Below are positions 63,567-64,000 of a DNA stretch of 64,000 nt, one piece after another. The first letter of the stretch is position 1. Every line of letters begins with the position of its first letter. The position numbers and the translations under genes were made by a program. The stretch is from NCBI RefSeq assembly GCF_047496725.1, contig NC_132977.1, positions 1,707,001 through 1,771,000 on the forward strand. Direction: 5' to 3'. A model generated the notes under the pieces. It saw only the letters and a list, made by a program, of their open reading frames with translations, had not been told where the DNA came from and made no database searches. This stretch comes from Anoplolepis gracilipes. Lineage: Eukaryota > Arthropoda > Insecta > Hymenoptera > Formicidae.

Positions 63567-64000
63567 ACCATGTTGGATATCGAACCAGAGGATGAGCCTC
63601 CGGGGATTCGCGCGCGGCGAAAGTATATTTCGGTCGGATAAGGGCATCGCACGCGGAATCTCGTCGCTGCAAATGGGACACTTCGAAGCGCGTAGAAAGA
63701 GGCCGACTTTCTGACACTCGACTCGATTACCATCTCAACAATTTTCAGCGATCCTTTATTTCTTTAAGGCGAAATATATAATTATTATTAATGGCAATAT
63801 GTGTCAATGCTACCACGCGAAAATAATTTTATTAATCTATATTCAAGCACAAAATATTGTTAATATCATTCAGAGAAAAAAATAAAACAATAAAAATTAT
63901 CTTTAAACATTTTTGTAGCAAGTAACTTTTTGTTATTTCAATTTTATTTTTATTTGTACATATTTCACTATATTTGTTTAATCGACAAATTAGTTAATCA

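Larger units (their letters stand above)
53589..64000. other. Gene-free flank to the window end
   Basis: No exon or RNA gene recognised. CpG-rich blocks (about 54.0-54.3, 55.0-56.3, 58.1-59.5 and 60.0-63.7 kb) give many overlapping open frames in both strands, including a 182-codon frame on the - strand at 58147-58695 with no domain. Palindromes and microsatellites are listed separately. Confidence 0.5.

Noticed and set aside
63244..63733. Several long frames in both strands with Arg/Glu or Leu/Ser runs
   Set aside because: They are created by the AG microsatellite, which has no stop codon in most frames.

Overview
The window is animal nuclear DNA, almost certainly from an insect and most likely a hymenopteran such as an ant. 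The evidence is: spliced coding exons with GT/AG borders, no operons, many microsatellites, AT-rich tracts alternating with blocks rich in unmutated CpG, and one gene of the arthropod knirps-type (NR0A) orphan nuclear receptors. The species-level placement is inference.

One protein-coding gene can be supported. It lies on the + strand. A 78-nt exon (7601-7678) encodes the first zinc finger of a nuclear-receptor DNA-binding domain. A 17.3-kb intron (7679-24970) follows. A terminal exon (24971-25948) encodes the second zinc finger, the knirps-family motif SRYGRRSN, a long Ser/Asn/Pro-rich tail with no ligand-binding domain, and two CtBP-type repressor motifs (PMDLS and PLDLT). The visible protein is 351 residues. 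The start codon must lie in an upstream exon that I could not identify. A likely 3' UTR runs to about 26.3 or 26.9 kb. The protein reads as a divergent knirps/knirps-related/eagle paralogue acting as a DNA-binding, CtBP-recruiting repressor.

Layout: 1-7600 is upstream sequence or 5' intron with no gene I can defend. 7679-24970 is the giant intron. It holds a tight cluster of four AACAGGTGG sites (9390-9454), a 272-bp MITE-like element with TA duplications (14270-14541), and many simple repeats. 25949-29400 is the 3' UTR and AT-rich flank. 29407-29798 (- strand) is a frameshifted gag fragment of a BEL/Pao retrotransposon, with a possible LTR beside it up to about 30.26 kb. 30261-64000 is a gene-free flank of nearly 34 kb with CpG-rich blocks, microsatellites and several unusually long perfect inverted repeats.

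A single developmental transcription factor in a large gene-poor neighbourhood is typical of loci with dispersed enhancers, so much of the non-coding DNA may be regulatory. That is inference. I saw no RNA genes, CRISPR arrays or intact transposons. The most interesting material is the divergent knirps-like receptor with its intron-split DNA-binding domain, the AACAGGTGG cluster inside that intron, and the series of near-perfect palindromes in the downstream flank.
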